Shown here: positions 44,415 to 55,570 of the stretch, piece by piece
How positions within the stretch are numbered: the stretch's first letter is position 1
Layout: the number at the start of each line of letters is the position of its first letter
Assembly: GCA_034231615.1 (NCBI GenBank)
Contig: CM067307.1
Coordinates: 8,115,013-8,179,012 of the forward strand
Length of the DNA: 64,000 nucleotides
Reading direction: 5' to 3'
From: Meghimatium bilineatum
Taxonomy: Eukaryota; Mollusca; Gastropoda; Stylommatophora; Philomycidae
Made by a program: the position numbers and the translations under genes
Notes under the pieces: model-generated
Told to the model about the DNA's origin: nothing
Database searches by the model: none
The model's input: the letters and a program-made list of their open reading frames with translations, nothing else

Positions 44415-44990
44415 ATTTTTAGTCTCTTGCCTTGGTGATGCACTTTGTTAGGCTGTAACCTGTCCGTTCGTGATTGTTCTCTTCCACTTATTTCTGCCTA
44501 CCTCTTAATCACCTCTTCTCGACTTTACCCTCAAGTAAGGTCTTCATCAAGATATGTTATGTATTTTAATATGTTCAAAATACTTTATTTGTTTGATCTT
44601 TATTTCTTTTAATTGTTCTTTTTTTAATATGCGGTGTTGAGTCTCTTTGTCCGTTTCCACCTCTTTCCGTGAAGTTCCCCATATTCTTCTTTGTATCCAC
44701 ACATCAAAGGCATCAATTTTGTCCTCTGTTCATGTTTCCGCAATATAGAATGGTTGTAGCATTTTACAAATGTCATTTTTAGCTTGTTTGTAATTTGTTT
44801 AGATGTCAAAATATTCTCATTTGACTACACGCAGTATCAGAACCTCTGTTGTCTCCTTCCATTACGTTCTCCATATTCCTCAGTATATCCACATCTCAAA
44901 AGCACCAATTAGGCCTATGTCTTCTAATTAGTTTTTCATTATCCATGTTTCGAGCCATACACTAATGCACGGCAGAGGTATATAAATAAC
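44415..44990 (-). mobile_element. RTE-like LINE fragment, same family as 63465-64000
   Basis: CCCTCAAGTAAGGTCTTCAT, TTTGATCTTTATTTCTTTTA and CATTTTTAGCTTG...TGTAATTTGTTTAGATGT match the LINE at the right edge at the same relative spacing. Confidence 0.8.
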
Positions 44991-45299
44991 CTTTTTTATA
45001 TTTCTAGAATGAAAATTTAATATGATAAAAAGTAGAAAGATCAGGTAAGATGATTAAAAGTAGAAAGATTAGAAGATGGATTATTTATAAACAGTATAAG
45101 TACTAATTTGCTGCGTACAGAAATCTGATAAGTAAAATAACATTTGATTTGGGATTTGAACATGTTCTCCTGTGTTACGGATTCATATCGAGAGGTTGAG
45201 ATTAGTTGAGAACCCTTGAACAATTTTGGCGGACAAATCAAAATTGAATAACTTGTTGTCATGCTACAATTCTCTCCCATCGTGACCCGCATCCCACCT
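44991..45299. other. Intergenic sequence upstream of the basic-protein gene
   Basis: No gene or repeat recognised. Confidence 0.4.
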
Positions 45300-45525
45300 A
45301 AATTTAGGAATCAATTGGACCAATGAAAACGTTCTATCGTGACGCGGTTTCCCCAACATAGTGAACTGTAACTCGTTTTGTGATTCGCTGTCATTGTGTT
45401 TTGGTTAGTGTTGAAGGCTTTCATTGGATACTTTTCGACATAGTGACCTACTTTTACAGCGTTCCGGCTACAACTCATAGCGTCTTCATCTTGCCAGAGC
45501 GAAGTAGACGGAAACAAAGGAGAAG
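45300..45525 (+). promoter_or_regulatory. Possible promoter and non-coding first exon of the basic-protein gene
   Basis: GACCAATGAAAACG (CCAAT box) near 45318, CGTGACGCG (CRE-like) near 45340 and an inverted CCAAT (CATTGG) near 45422 cluster in sequence less AT-rich than its surroundings. AAAGGAGAAG|GTAGAT offers a donor at 45526. Joined to the acceptor at 47571-47572 it would give a 2-kb intron. This is inference only. Confidence 0.35.
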
Positions 45526-45539
45526 GTAGATATATTTTA

Positions 45540-46689
45540 ACAGAACTGTGTGAATTTTAGTTAAAATATAAGCATATCTACAATTCAAATAATTATGTGC
45601 CCGTTACTTTGTTTTTTATAATTTAATTGCACAGTTTTTGACACGTGTCCTATACGTATTTATAGCATTTTTTCATCAGTGCTTTTCTGATTCGGACTGT
45701 TCAAAGATTCAAATAAACCAAGCGGCACGTCTCTACTAGCCCGCCACTTTAGAGCGTTTGTCGGCCATTTTCCAGCTAGGTTTGTGCATTCTGTTAGTGA
45801 CTGGTCAGTTCCGACATTTAAATGCCACATTACATTTTAATACTAACGCATGCTATTGTACAAGATATTCTATAAGCATATACTCCGATGTTGGATATTA
45901 TATTAGCAAGTGTGGACACGTAGTGTACAATTTTGTTGCGTTTTTGATGTTGAAACCAGTTTCTTCTAATGGCCTAACGTTTCCAATTTGTAAAAGTTGA
46001 CGTGTTTCCATTAAAATAATACACCAAACTATCATTATAATTAAATTAAGTTGACCATCTATTAAAAGAATATTTGGTTATTTTAAATCACATAGGTAGG
46101 CCCTATACGTGGTATATTTTATAATATACTTAGACCTCAATGATTGTCTTCAAATATGTGGCAGTGTGGTCCATTCCTTTCCGCCTTATTACTAGTGTCG
46201 TGTTACTTCATTCTCTTAGAAGTGGAACATATATATCTTACCCCTATGTATATCCTGACGAACATTAATCAATATTTGTTTCAGTTTTATCGAAATTTAA
46301 ATATCAGCCTCATGTTAGTGTCAACTGGGACTAGATGTACATTTTATAACCTACCTAAGCACATCACTTGTCAATGTCAACCATTTTAATGGCCGCTATT
46401 TGTAGCATAAACTATTTTAGGCATAGTTTAATTTAAAAAATAATTTTAAAAAACCACCAAATTAATAACCATTTTTAGAAGTCAAGAAGTGCATTATTAT
46501 AATTAGACCACGTTCCTCATAATGATAACATTATTCAGAATCAATGTATTTTGTTGTGAAAATTGGCTAGCCTACATCTATGTCAGGCCCTATTCTTTCA
46601 TGACACTTTAGATTGAGTGGTAAATAAGTGCCTGTGGTGAAACCTTTACTTTACATCCAAATAATAAACTATAAAGCCAAAGTAAACAT
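45540..46689. other. Probable first intron, nothing identified
   Basis: Mostly AT-rich single-copy sequence with short open frames that lack family features. Confidence 0.35.
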
Positions 46690-47262
46690 GACAACCAACT
46701 CCTTGGTTGGTAATCCAGTGGCATTAAAATGGCATATTCAATATGGGAAGTTTTCAATATTGCTGGGAAGTCTGGATTTTTGGCCCACTCTAGGCTAGTC
46801 AGATAAACTATCACACCACCAGGAAGGTAGGTTTCATCCTATGCACTGCTGCAGCCAACATAGGGTTCACTGTGTTCATTCCCCACCCACCAATTGACTA
46901 CTGGCTATGCTGAATTTCATTATTGCTTCAATCATGCAACTAAATGTTCTAGTCAAAAGTAAAAGGATTGTCATGTCCTGAGTCACTGCCTCTATGATGG
47001 GCCTCAGCCATTGGAAAAAATGCTGCCAGTGTCCTTCCCATTGCTGTGCAGTACTGGCTCTCTCTCAACCAAAGAGGGTGCGTGCATACATATATAAAAA
47101 TACATTGCAATAACAAAATCAAAGCATGAGAAGCATAATTGTATAGATGACATGCCATGAAGTCTGTAAGAAGGTAACCTCAATATACCACGGCATGTCA
47201 TCTAAGGTTTTCTGTTTAATGGGTGGCTTCTCTAATGAGCCATTGGTGATACCCACAGACAT
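46690..47262 (-). mobile_element. Family H copy
   Basis: Matches 16648-17196 along its whole length (ACTATCACACCACCAGGAAG, CACCCACCAATTGACTACTG, TCATGTCCTGAGTCACTG). The minus strand keeps ITNGSLEKPPIKQKTL and SWHVIYTIMLLML, related to the reading frame of the other copy, with one in-frame codon difference and a stop in the membrane segment. Confidence 0.85.
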
Positions 47263-47269
47263 GCCTTCA

Positions 47270-47490
47270 GATTAGCAGGATGTAGTCAGGAGGATGCGTT
47301 GTCATAGTTTACAGCATTGCCGAGCCTTTCAGCCGCACACATCGGACTTCAACATAGCGTTGTCACTTTGACCCTTTTTGGAATGGGACAGCAAACTGCT
47401 CTTTATAAGCTTCAAGTTGCCTCTACAGCATGCATCGCAATCAGTGTTGCTAATCTTTCTTCTCCCTTCAGACCCTGGCAACACAGGTGT
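47270..47490 (-). mobile_element. Family B copy, tail lost
   Basis: AGATTAGCAGGATGTAGTC, TGACCC, GGAATGGGACAGC, GACCCTGGCAACACAGG in order. It lies about 80 bp upstream of the acceptor at 47571. Confidence 0.75.
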
Positions 47491-47620
47491 GATGACGAAA
47501 CATTCCATTTCAAAATAGTTTATATAATCCAACTAAACGATCCATCTTAAAGTAACATTTTACTTGTTTCAGAAAACCTGAATTTTTTTTGCATCAAAAA
47601 GTAACCAGAGGACGCTCATA

Positions 47621-47723
47621 ATGGCAGCTGCTAAAGGTCGAGGAAAGAAGGCAGCAGGAGCTGGAGATGCAGCAGCTGCACCAGCACCAGCGCCGGCTGG
47701 AGATGCACCTGCAGGAGCTACAG
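47621..47723 (+). CDS. Small Lys/Ala-rich basic protein, first coding exon
   Basis: Three exons on the plus strand join in phase 1 at both introns to give an exact 71-codon frame plus stop. This exon encodes MAAAKGRGKKAAGAGDAAAA then PAPAPAGDAPAGAT. The product is almost wholly Lys, Ala, Gly, Pro, Ser, with an acidic pair of Asp in the first half and a strongly basic second half containing SPKK-type motifs. Such composition is known from the tails of linker histone H1, HMG proteins and sperm basic proteins, so a DNA- or chromatin-binding nuclear protein is likely, but I recognise no orthologue. The donor is ACAG|GTAAAA. A pyrimidine-rich acceptor (TTTACTTGTTTCAG) ends at 47572, 48 bp before the ATG, so the 5' leader is probably spliced. 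Confidence 0.8.
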
Positions 47724-48793
47724 GTAAAATGTGCATTTCATGTAGGAACTCTGATTATTTTGGTATCCTCCTGTTTTGAGAAATATAAAGAATACAAAAA
47801 CAGTTGAAAATATAATAGGCAAAAACAAGTAGTTTACAGTTTTTATGCAATGCTTCTGGCCTTTGGGCAGAGGGGGAAGAGAATTATGAGCCCCTTCAAA
47901 GCTGCTCCTAGCAAGATTGCATTGTGGATGTTTAGCATTTTGCAATCGTTTAGCCTTTTTTAAAGTCTTGATTGCTGCTGCTGGTGTTTTCTTTCTCCCT
48001 TCTTCTCTTCTCTCCCTTCTCCCCCCCCCCCCCCCCCCCCCCCCCAAAGGTTACACTGTTTGCTGTCTTGTCTTGCTACTCCATCATCTATGGAGAACAT
48101 TTGACAAGAAATCGATGTGAGACATGCAGTGACAATGACTTTCACAAGTTACAGTTTGACAGACCACACTATTTCACAGTAGAATATGCTACTAGACTTA
48201 ATTCACCATTTCTGATTGAGAACCTCATGAATATGTGGGTCGGAACCCAAACCCCTGAACACATACTTCAGAATTGCCAAGCATACAAAGAACAGACATC
48301 AGACCTGGCCACAGATTGGAGGAAAAAGCTATGGAGGCAACCTCCCTGGAGAAGACCATGGACGTATGGTGACAGGATTGACAATCTACCATGACTGTAG
48401 AAGCTGAACAAGTACATAAGTTTAAAAACCACAATAAATTGTCAAAAAGAAATATAAATGCTGCTGCTCCTTATACAACTGTGATGACTAGTTTGAGGAG
48501 ACAAAAGCTATAGATCAACTTCTCTGACCTGGAGAAAATAGACTTTGCCCTGACAAGTCTTGACTATAACAGGAACACAGAGCTCATCCCATAATTTTCC
48601 TGAGTTGCCTCCTACAATATTCGTGCAAAGAAGACTGCCAATATTCTTTGCACTATGAAATAAAAATCCCGGCCACAGTTGCCTCATGTAAGATAATTAA
48701 AATAGAAACATTTCTACCATTAATTCCTAAACGTCTATGAATCCGTTTTACTGTTGTACAGAAAATTTTTTAAACTATCAATTATTGTTTCAG
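47724..48793 (+). other. Intron 1 of the basic-protein gene
   Basis: Holds a poly(C) run (48020-48045), a LINE 3' fragment (48060-48415) and a family B scrap (about 48560-48660, TCCCATAATTTTCCTGAGTTGC). Bounded by GTAAAA and TTGTTTCAG. Confidence 0.75.
48060..48415 (+). mobile_element. LINE 3' end fragment in intron 1
   Basis: The plus strand encodes MWVGTQTPEHILQNCQAYKE, the C-terminal knuckle of the RNase H LINE at 39050-41565 (CGSGTQTPEHILRD), and ends at ATGACTGTAGAAGCTGAAC. Same orientation as the gene. Confidence 0.8.
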
Positions 48794-48844
48794 CTGCATC
48801 AAAGTCCCCCAAGAAGGCAGCAGCAAAGAAAGGCAGGAAAGCAG
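48794..48844 (+). CDS. Small basic protein, second coding exon
   Basis: 51 bp, encoding ASKSPKKAAAKKGRKA after the split codon. The acceptor is TTATTGTTTCAG and the donor GCAG|GTATAT. SPKK is a minor-groove-binding motif typical of H1-like tails. Phase 1 on both sides means this exon could be skipped without changing the frame. Confidence 0.8.
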
Positions 48845-48919
48845 GTATATATTACGTTTTTGTCTTGTGCCTCTTATGAAAATGTTTCAATATTTTGGTT
48901 GAAAAATTAACACTTCACT

Positions 48920-49060
48920 TAGCCGAAGACATGTTGGGTCATTGGTGCAAATAAAATGGCAACACAATGCATTTCCATTCTCTGGACTACGTCCTGCTGG
49001 ATATCTAGTAGAATCATTGTCCTGCTACAAGAGAGATCCAGCGAGAGTTAAGAGCTGAAG
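48920..49060 (+). mobile_element. Family A copy in intron 2
   Basis: Starts TAGCCGAAGACATG and ends GAGAGTTAAGAGCTGAAG. Flanked by ACTTCACT at 48912-48919 and 49061-49068. Confidence 0.88.
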
Positions 49061-49794
49061 ACTTCACTAACCAATTTTGATGTCAAAATTTCCATTTATA
49101 GATACCTGGGCGACTAATTGTGAGGATTGTTGAAGCCACTATGTTAGATAAGAAATGTGACAGACAAAATAAAATAACAGTGTTCCAAAATGGCGGCAGA
49201 TGTGATTTGCAGATATAGATATCGTATATGAGTATTTATTAATGAAATATTTGAGGTTTTGAAGGTGTAATATTATATGATACATATATATATATATATA
49301 ATATAATGTAAATCTAGGGTTAGGATAACATTATACTTTAAAGTTCATTCAGAAAGTCGTTACAACATATAGAAACTTTCAGTCTCTTTGATTTTTATAC
49401 AGATTTTGTAAAGATGTCGATGTGTAAATACTGATATAAAATATATAAGCTTTTATGTGTGAAGTTATCTAATATCTTATAATGTTGGAAAATTGTAAAA
49501 TGCATTACAATATATATATGCCTGAAATCCCAGTTGGTATTCCTGTGGGAACCCAGGGCACGACCATCACTGTGAAATTAGGTGTAATCAGACTGCTGCT
49601 TCAGTGTTACTTATGGATATTGTATAATATTTGTCTTTTATTTGCTCTTGCTGTGAGCCAGTAGAAGACAATGATTGGTTGTCCATTCTGAATGATCAGA
49701 TGGTGACATTGTGAGCACCTGAAACTTCAATATTTAGGTGGCTTTGGGGAATATGACAGTCCTGGTCTGGATAACATCAGTACATTTGTGCATT

Positions 49795-49995
49795 TATTCT
49801 AATCAAACTCCTGTAGATCAGCAGGATGTGTTGAGAATGAATGTGTCATAGTTTAAAAAAAGCACTATCATCAGGTGCCATACCGGCTGATGTATGCGAT
49901 TTTGGCTCTCCACAGCTCCTATCTTCATGTATCAAAAACGTTATTGCTTCCATGATGTGCCACGTCAAATTATTTTCTGAAGTCGCCAGCCTCTT
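49795..49995 (-). mobile_element. Family B scrap followed by LINE 3' end in intron 2
   Basis: 49795-49865 has AAACTCCTGTAGATCAGCAG, a B tail fragment. 49868-49995 has ATCATCAGGTGCCATACCGG and TTTGGCTCTCCACAGCTCC as in the (GAT)n-tailed LINE at 24615. Confidence 0.65.
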
Positions 49996-50205
49996 GCACT
50001 ATTTATAGAAAAAATTGGTGCAGGTGCATCATATTCCCATTAATCTTCAGTTGTAGTAGTTTAATATTCTTATCACAATACATTGCAGAACATACTGGAT
50101 TCAGAATATTTAAAAAAAAAAATAAAATTAGTGGTTCCCGATTCAGAAAGTGTTCAGATACCATTTTTCGTGAAAATATCTATTAATATTTAATCTTTTC
50201 TCCAG

Positions 50206-50267
50206 GAGGCGTGTCCAAGGCTAAATCTAAGGCCAAGACAAAGAAAACAGCAGCTGCCAAGAAATGA
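50206..50267 (+). CDS. Small basic protein, last coding exon
   Basis: Encodes GVSKAKSKAKTKKTAAAKK and a TGA stop. The acceptor is TTAATCTTTTCTCCAG. The alternating Ser-Lys-Ala-Lys pattern has no predicted fold. The exact closing of the frame over three exons and the poly(A) signal downstream argue for a real gene. Confidence 0.8.
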
Positions 50268-50292
50268 ACCTTGTATTTGTAAAATTTGTTTT

Positions 50293-50374
50293 ATTAAAAA
50301 ATTTCAATCTTTTTGTTTTAAATATTGATGCATATTACAGACATTTAAAGTTTTGTGGAAGATTCAGAAATAAA
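50293..50374 (+). promoter_or_regulatory. Poly(A) signals of the basic-protein gene
   Basis: ATTAAA at 50293-50298 and AATAAA at 50369-50374, 26 and 102 bp after the stop codon. Either could serve. Confidence 0.6.
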
Positions 50375-51899
50375 AATACTTGTAAATCTGGAGTTATATA
50401 GATATCAACTTAATGAAAAATCCTGAAATATTTATGTGCCATTTGTTAGCTGTAACAGAACTGGTCAATAGTATAGATACAAAGTTGCTGCTCTTGCAGC
50501 CTGTGCAAATATAACAGCAGTAATTTTACATTTAGTTCCAGGCCTGGTAAATTGTTTGCAAACATTTTTTTGGAACTTTGCATTAGTGTTTATTCCCACA
50601 AAACGTTTGTTATAAAATGATTGGGGAAGTTGAAGTCATTTGTGTAGCTTAGCAATGTTATGTACAACAATGTATGTTTGATCATGTCATTTATCTTCAT
50701 TACATTTTAATGTATCTTTATATCATCGACGTTGAACAGTTTTGATTTTCAAACATTTGTTATAGTCAACACACTCTTGCTTGCCTTCTTAGATTTATTT
50801 TGTTTGTGATAAATGAGTGCAAGTCTAGGTTTGTTTCGGTGAGATTGTTAACAGCACTCATTTCCGTTTTTGAGTTTTCATGTGATTTTATTTCTACACA
50901 CTTTGTCCAGGTAATATAAATTTAGATGGTTATTGCCTTTATTCATAGTGTGCAGAACACGGAGGTCTTAGTGTGTATGGTATGCGGGTGTGGGTGGGTG
51001 TGTGTGCGTATGTGAATTCCGCATCCAGACATTCAGTTGAAAGTTGCGCAATGGAGACGCATATGACACATGAGATCTTAAACTATTTCACTGGCACGCG
51101 AGGATATATGTGCGGGTAATTGTATTAATATTGTTATCACCTCTCATATATCCTCAAACTTCACTTTATGTGAGAATTTTGGTTGATATTTCTTTGGTGT
51201 GATGGACAAAACAAATTCATGTTACCTGTAACTTTTTAGGTGGTTTATCGTAACAATTTTTCCTCTTTATATCTATCTATATACCACCTATTTCTTCAAG
51301 TTTACTATTAAAAAAAAAATAATGAGCTGGTTTCCTGGGTAGCTCACATCAGAAATTTTTCACAAATTAATGACGGATTTAATACACAGTCCGGTACAAA
51401 TTTATGCCCATCATTACATCTGAATCTCATAGGTATCGAATGTGAAATTGTCATGTACTTTAGAAACCGTTGTTTCCCTGCAAACTACAGCAGGTATTAG
51501 AGAAAATGTAGGGCATTTCATATTTAGTCTGAAATTTAAATTTACTTGAAGCAATATAAAGATTCATGTTGTCAAAATATTTTTGAGTTGGTATTGTTTT
51601 TTTGTTCAAAGTGGTTTGAAAGATGAGTGAATAGTGTATATAATTAAAATGGGTTTTTCTTTTGGAACTCCTAACCTGCTTTGCAATAATTATTTCCCTC
51701 ATCAATGTTTGCTAGTGTTTTCAGCAGAATGTCCAAAAATATGCTATTCCTGACTCTAATAAGTCTTACCCACTGAAAGCACTGCCTCCAGTGTACGCAA
51801 TCTATTTCTATTTGGGCAGCATTGTGGGACTTGGTTTCCAGCCCCTGATGGCTGAACAAAGCCCCCAACACCAAAGAGTGCTGGCCTACATGATGTATA
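50375..51899. other. Downstream intergenic sequence
   Basis: AT-rich and apparently single copy, with a (TG)n-rich stretch near 50988-51012. No gene seen. Confidence 0.4.
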
Positions 51900-52723
51900 A
51901 ACTGAAGTGTCTACTTTAAAGCCACCATTGCAGCAGGTTATGGTTTCTATATAGAATATCGAGACAAAACATCATTGTTTGATGCCACTAAGGATGTATG
52001 TTCTCACCCTGAAGCTGAAATAACAGCACTAGAAGTTGCTGTGTACCACATGAAGACCATATTTGACGCCCTTCCATCAAAAGTCATAACATTGTGATAT
52101 GTCCTCTCTTCAAGCACTAGAATGTGATGAACATTATAAACCTGAGCTAGTTAAAATATTGGGGCTCGGTAGTCCAGTTAACAGTGAGTTTACTATCACT
52201 CAAATTTAGAGCGTGCCATCTTCAAAATCACTCCTATACAAAAAACAAATTCAGGTTGTGATTTCTCGACCAAACCACCTCCAGCTGTAAATAAGTACCT
52301 GACGCATGAGTTAGGGGAGGTAAATACATGATGGAAAGGAACTGGCCACCCTGCCTAATAGTTGCATTGGCGTAATTTATGAAGAGTTAACTTCATCCCT
52401 GACAGCAGATTGCTGGCATGAGACATACCTTTACCATAGCTGAAATATATTACCAGCTGCTGCTACTTATAAAGTCAGCAGTCATGCAGTGGCATTCCTG
52501 GCAATAACAAGATTACAAAATCAACCATATACACACAGAGAACCATGCACCAAGTTTGAATCTGTGAGCACAGAAAATAGATATACAGATGGGCATGGGA
52601 AACACTGGGAGGGAAATCTATAAATATATGACCAGTCCATATCGAAAAGACATCAATCTCCTGGAAAGGAAATAGTTTCATCCATCTTCGCACACATTTA
52701 CAGTTTAACAATCACTTGACCAG
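51900..52723 (+). mobile_element. RNase H LINE fragment, same family as 1190-1830
   Basis: Plus-strand YGFYIEYRDKTSLFDATKDV and EAEITALEVAV are RNase H (the 'G..i' strand and the acidic AE.AL helix). 52590-52640 matches the 1530 region (GGGAAACACTGGGAGGGAAA). Its 3' end is cut off by the family E element at 52724. Confidence 0.78.
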
Positions 52724-53850
52724 AAGGGAATGCATTGCTCTAGGCGGACCCAGGGTTAGCAGATAACCAAGATCCCAAATGTATCTCCACGCGGTGCACC
52801 CTGGAAAAAGAAATACAGCAGCTCGAGCTGATTCTGGCCAGTTCATTTGGGGATCATGTCCGAGAATGTGGAGGTAGCAGATAGAAAGAGATTTGACTGC
52901 ACAAGAGACAAACAATATCTCCGACATCACCACATATAGCGACACTGTTGACATACAGTGAAGCTAGTCAGTCCAGTCCGAACATTGGAGGGGCGGCCAA
53001 TGTAAAATGCACGTAAAGGTAGATGCATGGCGAGAGACAAATAGATTTCATACCGAGTACAATGAAACGGCAGAACAGCGCTAGAGGGCAGCGCGAACTG
53101 TAAATAGAAAGTGAAAAGTCCCTAGGAAAGGGGAACTACAAGCTCTGTCAGCTCGAGACGAGCTTCTAGTTACCTGTATTTCTTACAGGCAGAGACCCAG
53201 ACCCATCCATTGGCGTTTGGTAAAGCAAGAAGACCTAACCCAACTCAAATGTCGAGCCTTCCTAAACCGGATATATGCTCGCGAAGAGAAAGGGTTCCGT
53301 ACCCGATGGGCTCAGGCACAAAAGGGACAACGATTTAGCTCTGGCCCAACTCTACTGTCAGCTTTTCCTACACCGGAAATACACTTGAAGAGAGAAAGGG
53401 TTCAGTACCTGATGGGCTCAGGCGCTATTGGGACAAGGACGCTCAGCTCGAGAACGCCTTGCTCTCAAACGCATGGTGTGAGACTCGAACTTGGACAATG
53501 GGTACACGATGTCGGTGAACGACACCTCGGCTAAGAGGGTGAAAGAGCCAGGGTCCAACTCCTCTGTTGAGTTCTTCCCCTTAAGGAACCAGGCTCACGG
53601 ATGAGAAACGGTTCAGTACCCAATGGGCACAGCACGTCAGACGAGAGCAAAAACGTCTGGGCGAAGAGTCGCCACTACGCGTGCCTGGAGACAGATATAG
53701 AGGCTGTCACAGGCTAAGGGTAGCCCACCTGAATTGTCAAGGCATGCCGAAATCGGATGTGCTAGGCCTACAAGGCGCATAACGGTGGCACAACGTAATC
53801 ACTCTCCCGGCGGAAATCGCACGGATATCCGTGATGGTTACAATGGAGCG
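52724..53850 (+). mobile_element. Family E retroposon, plus orientation
   Basis: About 1.13 kb, starting GGAATGCATTGCTCTAGGCG and ending GGAGCGAACGAAAAACAAAC. It contains two clear 106-bp tandem units (AAAGGGTTC.GTACC.GATGG at 53289 and 53395) and the shared core (AAATCGGATGTGCTAGGCC, CAAGGCGCATAACGG) near the 3' end. It lies in inverse orientation to the copy at 59091. The 105-codon frame within it cannot be a protein made of repeats, because 106 is not a multiple of three. Confidence 0.88.
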
Positions 53851-54204
53851 AACGAAAAACAAACAACAATTTGTTTTACTTTAGGCTATCATCAGTACAT
53901 TGTTTATATTATATTCCGCAACTCAAGCTATATCCTGGTGTATTTTGTATGCATCACATTATTATTTCACTGCATACACTTTACAGATCAGGTGACAAGA
54001 ATTTGTTGCTATATACATATTACCTTGGTCCTGAACTAATAATGTAAGAGTGACTAGTCTTCATTTTTATACCTAAATTCATATCAATTTTTTAAAATAC
54101 ATTCCTGACTTCTATTAGAATGTTCCTTATTAATATTTGAAGACTATAAAAATGTCTACTACTAAAAAGGATCTAAAAGTATTTCAATCAATATTTATGG
54201 TATA
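53851..54204. other. Intergenic sequence, nothing identified
   Basis: No feature recognised. Confidence 0.4.
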
Positions 54205-54430
54205 TTTCTTCAGCATTCATTCTCAAACTCCTGCACATTAATTGGATGCAATCCAGCGAATGGAATGCATTGTGTCACAGTTTACAGCATAGCTGTAATA
54301 TCTGCATGTTTCTGCCAGAGACAATAGACTTTAGCACTTCTGGGTCACTGATGTTATTTAGGATGGGATATCAACTCTATCCCAAAACCTCCTTAGTCAC
54401 TTCTTACTACATGGGCGGTGGCATGTTTAA
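54205..54430 (-). mobile_element. Family B copy, diverged
   Basis: TTCTTCAGCATTCATTCTC tail, GCATTGTGTCACAGTTTAC, GGATGGGATATCAACTC and ACCTCCTTAGTCACTTCTTA. Confidence 0.75.
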
Positions 54431-54779
54431 ATGTTGTACTATTCTTAAAATACGAGGGAAATATAAATATGGTAATAGGTCACAGATATGTGATATCTAT
54501 TAAAAGTAAAAAAAAAATAAACAAGTGAATTACAATGTTACCAATCGCATAATAATGAAAACAAGTTAACTATTTGATTTGGCAGCAATATTTTATTTAT
54601 GAAATATAACTTCAGAGACATAGCTTCTCAACATTGTCATAGTTATAAAACATTGCTAAAACAAATTCAACCTTCAGATAAGTATTAGAATAAGGTGGCA
54701 CAATAGAAATAATAAGTGGTATATTTTTTTCTGTAGATGTGCAGTGGTAATGGTTATGTATTTTAATTTGTTGAAAGGT
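54431..54779. other. Intergenic sequence, nothing identified
   Basis: No feature recognised. Confidence 0.4.
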
Positions 54780-55110
54780 ATTGAATTTAGAGGCTATAGA
54801 GATGTGGTTTCTGAGAAGATTGATGCCATGGACAGCTAAGAAAACTAATGCAGAGGTTCTCATTGATGCTGGCGTAAAAAAGATGAATCATATCAAACAT
54901 TAGGGGCAGACAGTCAAGGTTTCTAGGGCATGTGCTGAGAACACAGCTTGAACACTTAATAACCACTGGAAAGATCATGGGGAGAAGAGATAGGTGGACT
55001 AGTATTGTGGCATGGTAAAAGTTCATCAACCAAGCTTATTGATAACACGAGACAGAGTCGTGGTTAAACATGATCGCCTACGTCATTCGACATGGCACTT
55101 GATTCATTTA
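54780..55110 (+). mobile_element. RTE-like LINE C-terminal fragment
   Basis: Plus-strand codons for IEMWFLRRLMPWTAKKTN and FLGHVLRTQLEHL, matching 25195-25620 (ACGTCATTCGACATGGCACT versus ACGCCAATCGGCATGACAC). Frames are broken. Confidence 0.75.
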
Positions 55111-55324
55111 AAGTCAATATACTAGGCTAAGGATTTCATTTGTTATTAATTTTTACAACTCTTTAAACAAAAGAATTTATTAGAAATGTATTTTCATATA
55201 ACAATAAATAGGTGTCTAATGAATGAGATGCAATATAGCGACAAAGGAGTCAAACATTTGAGATTGTAATTAGCTTTAAGTGTGGGAGAAGTGGATAGGT
55301 CTATCTATCTATATGCTATGTCCC

Positions 55325-55570
55325 ATGCGGCGTCAGGTGTGGAAGAGTTCTCTGGAGATGGCCTTTTTGTGCACTGTTTGTAAGCTTGTTCCTGTGGCTT
55401 CTTTGATTCCTGTGATCCATCTTTTACATGGTCTGCCTCTGGCTTTATAACCGTTATGTCTATGTGTCATGGCTATTTGTGGCATGCTATCTGTCAGTAG
55501 TCTGGAAGCGTGTGAAAACCACTTGATTTGTTGTCTTTTGATGTGTTCCAATACTGGTATCGAAAATGCA
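55325..55570 (-). mobile_element. RTE-like LINE C-terminal fragment
   Basis: Minus strand: LEHIKRQQIKWFSHASRLLT then YKARGRPCKRWITGIKEATG. Second copy of the family at 20030-20340. It is inserted against the start of the next LINE. Confidence 0.83.

Noticed and set aside
47972-48394. 140-codon plus-strand frame
   Set aside because: It joins a poly(C) run, read as poly-Pro, to a LINE C-terminal fragment inside an intron.
53217-53534. 105-codon plus-strand frame in family E
   Set aside because: The underlying repeat has a 106-bp period, so the two units are read in different frames. No other E copy keeps the frame.
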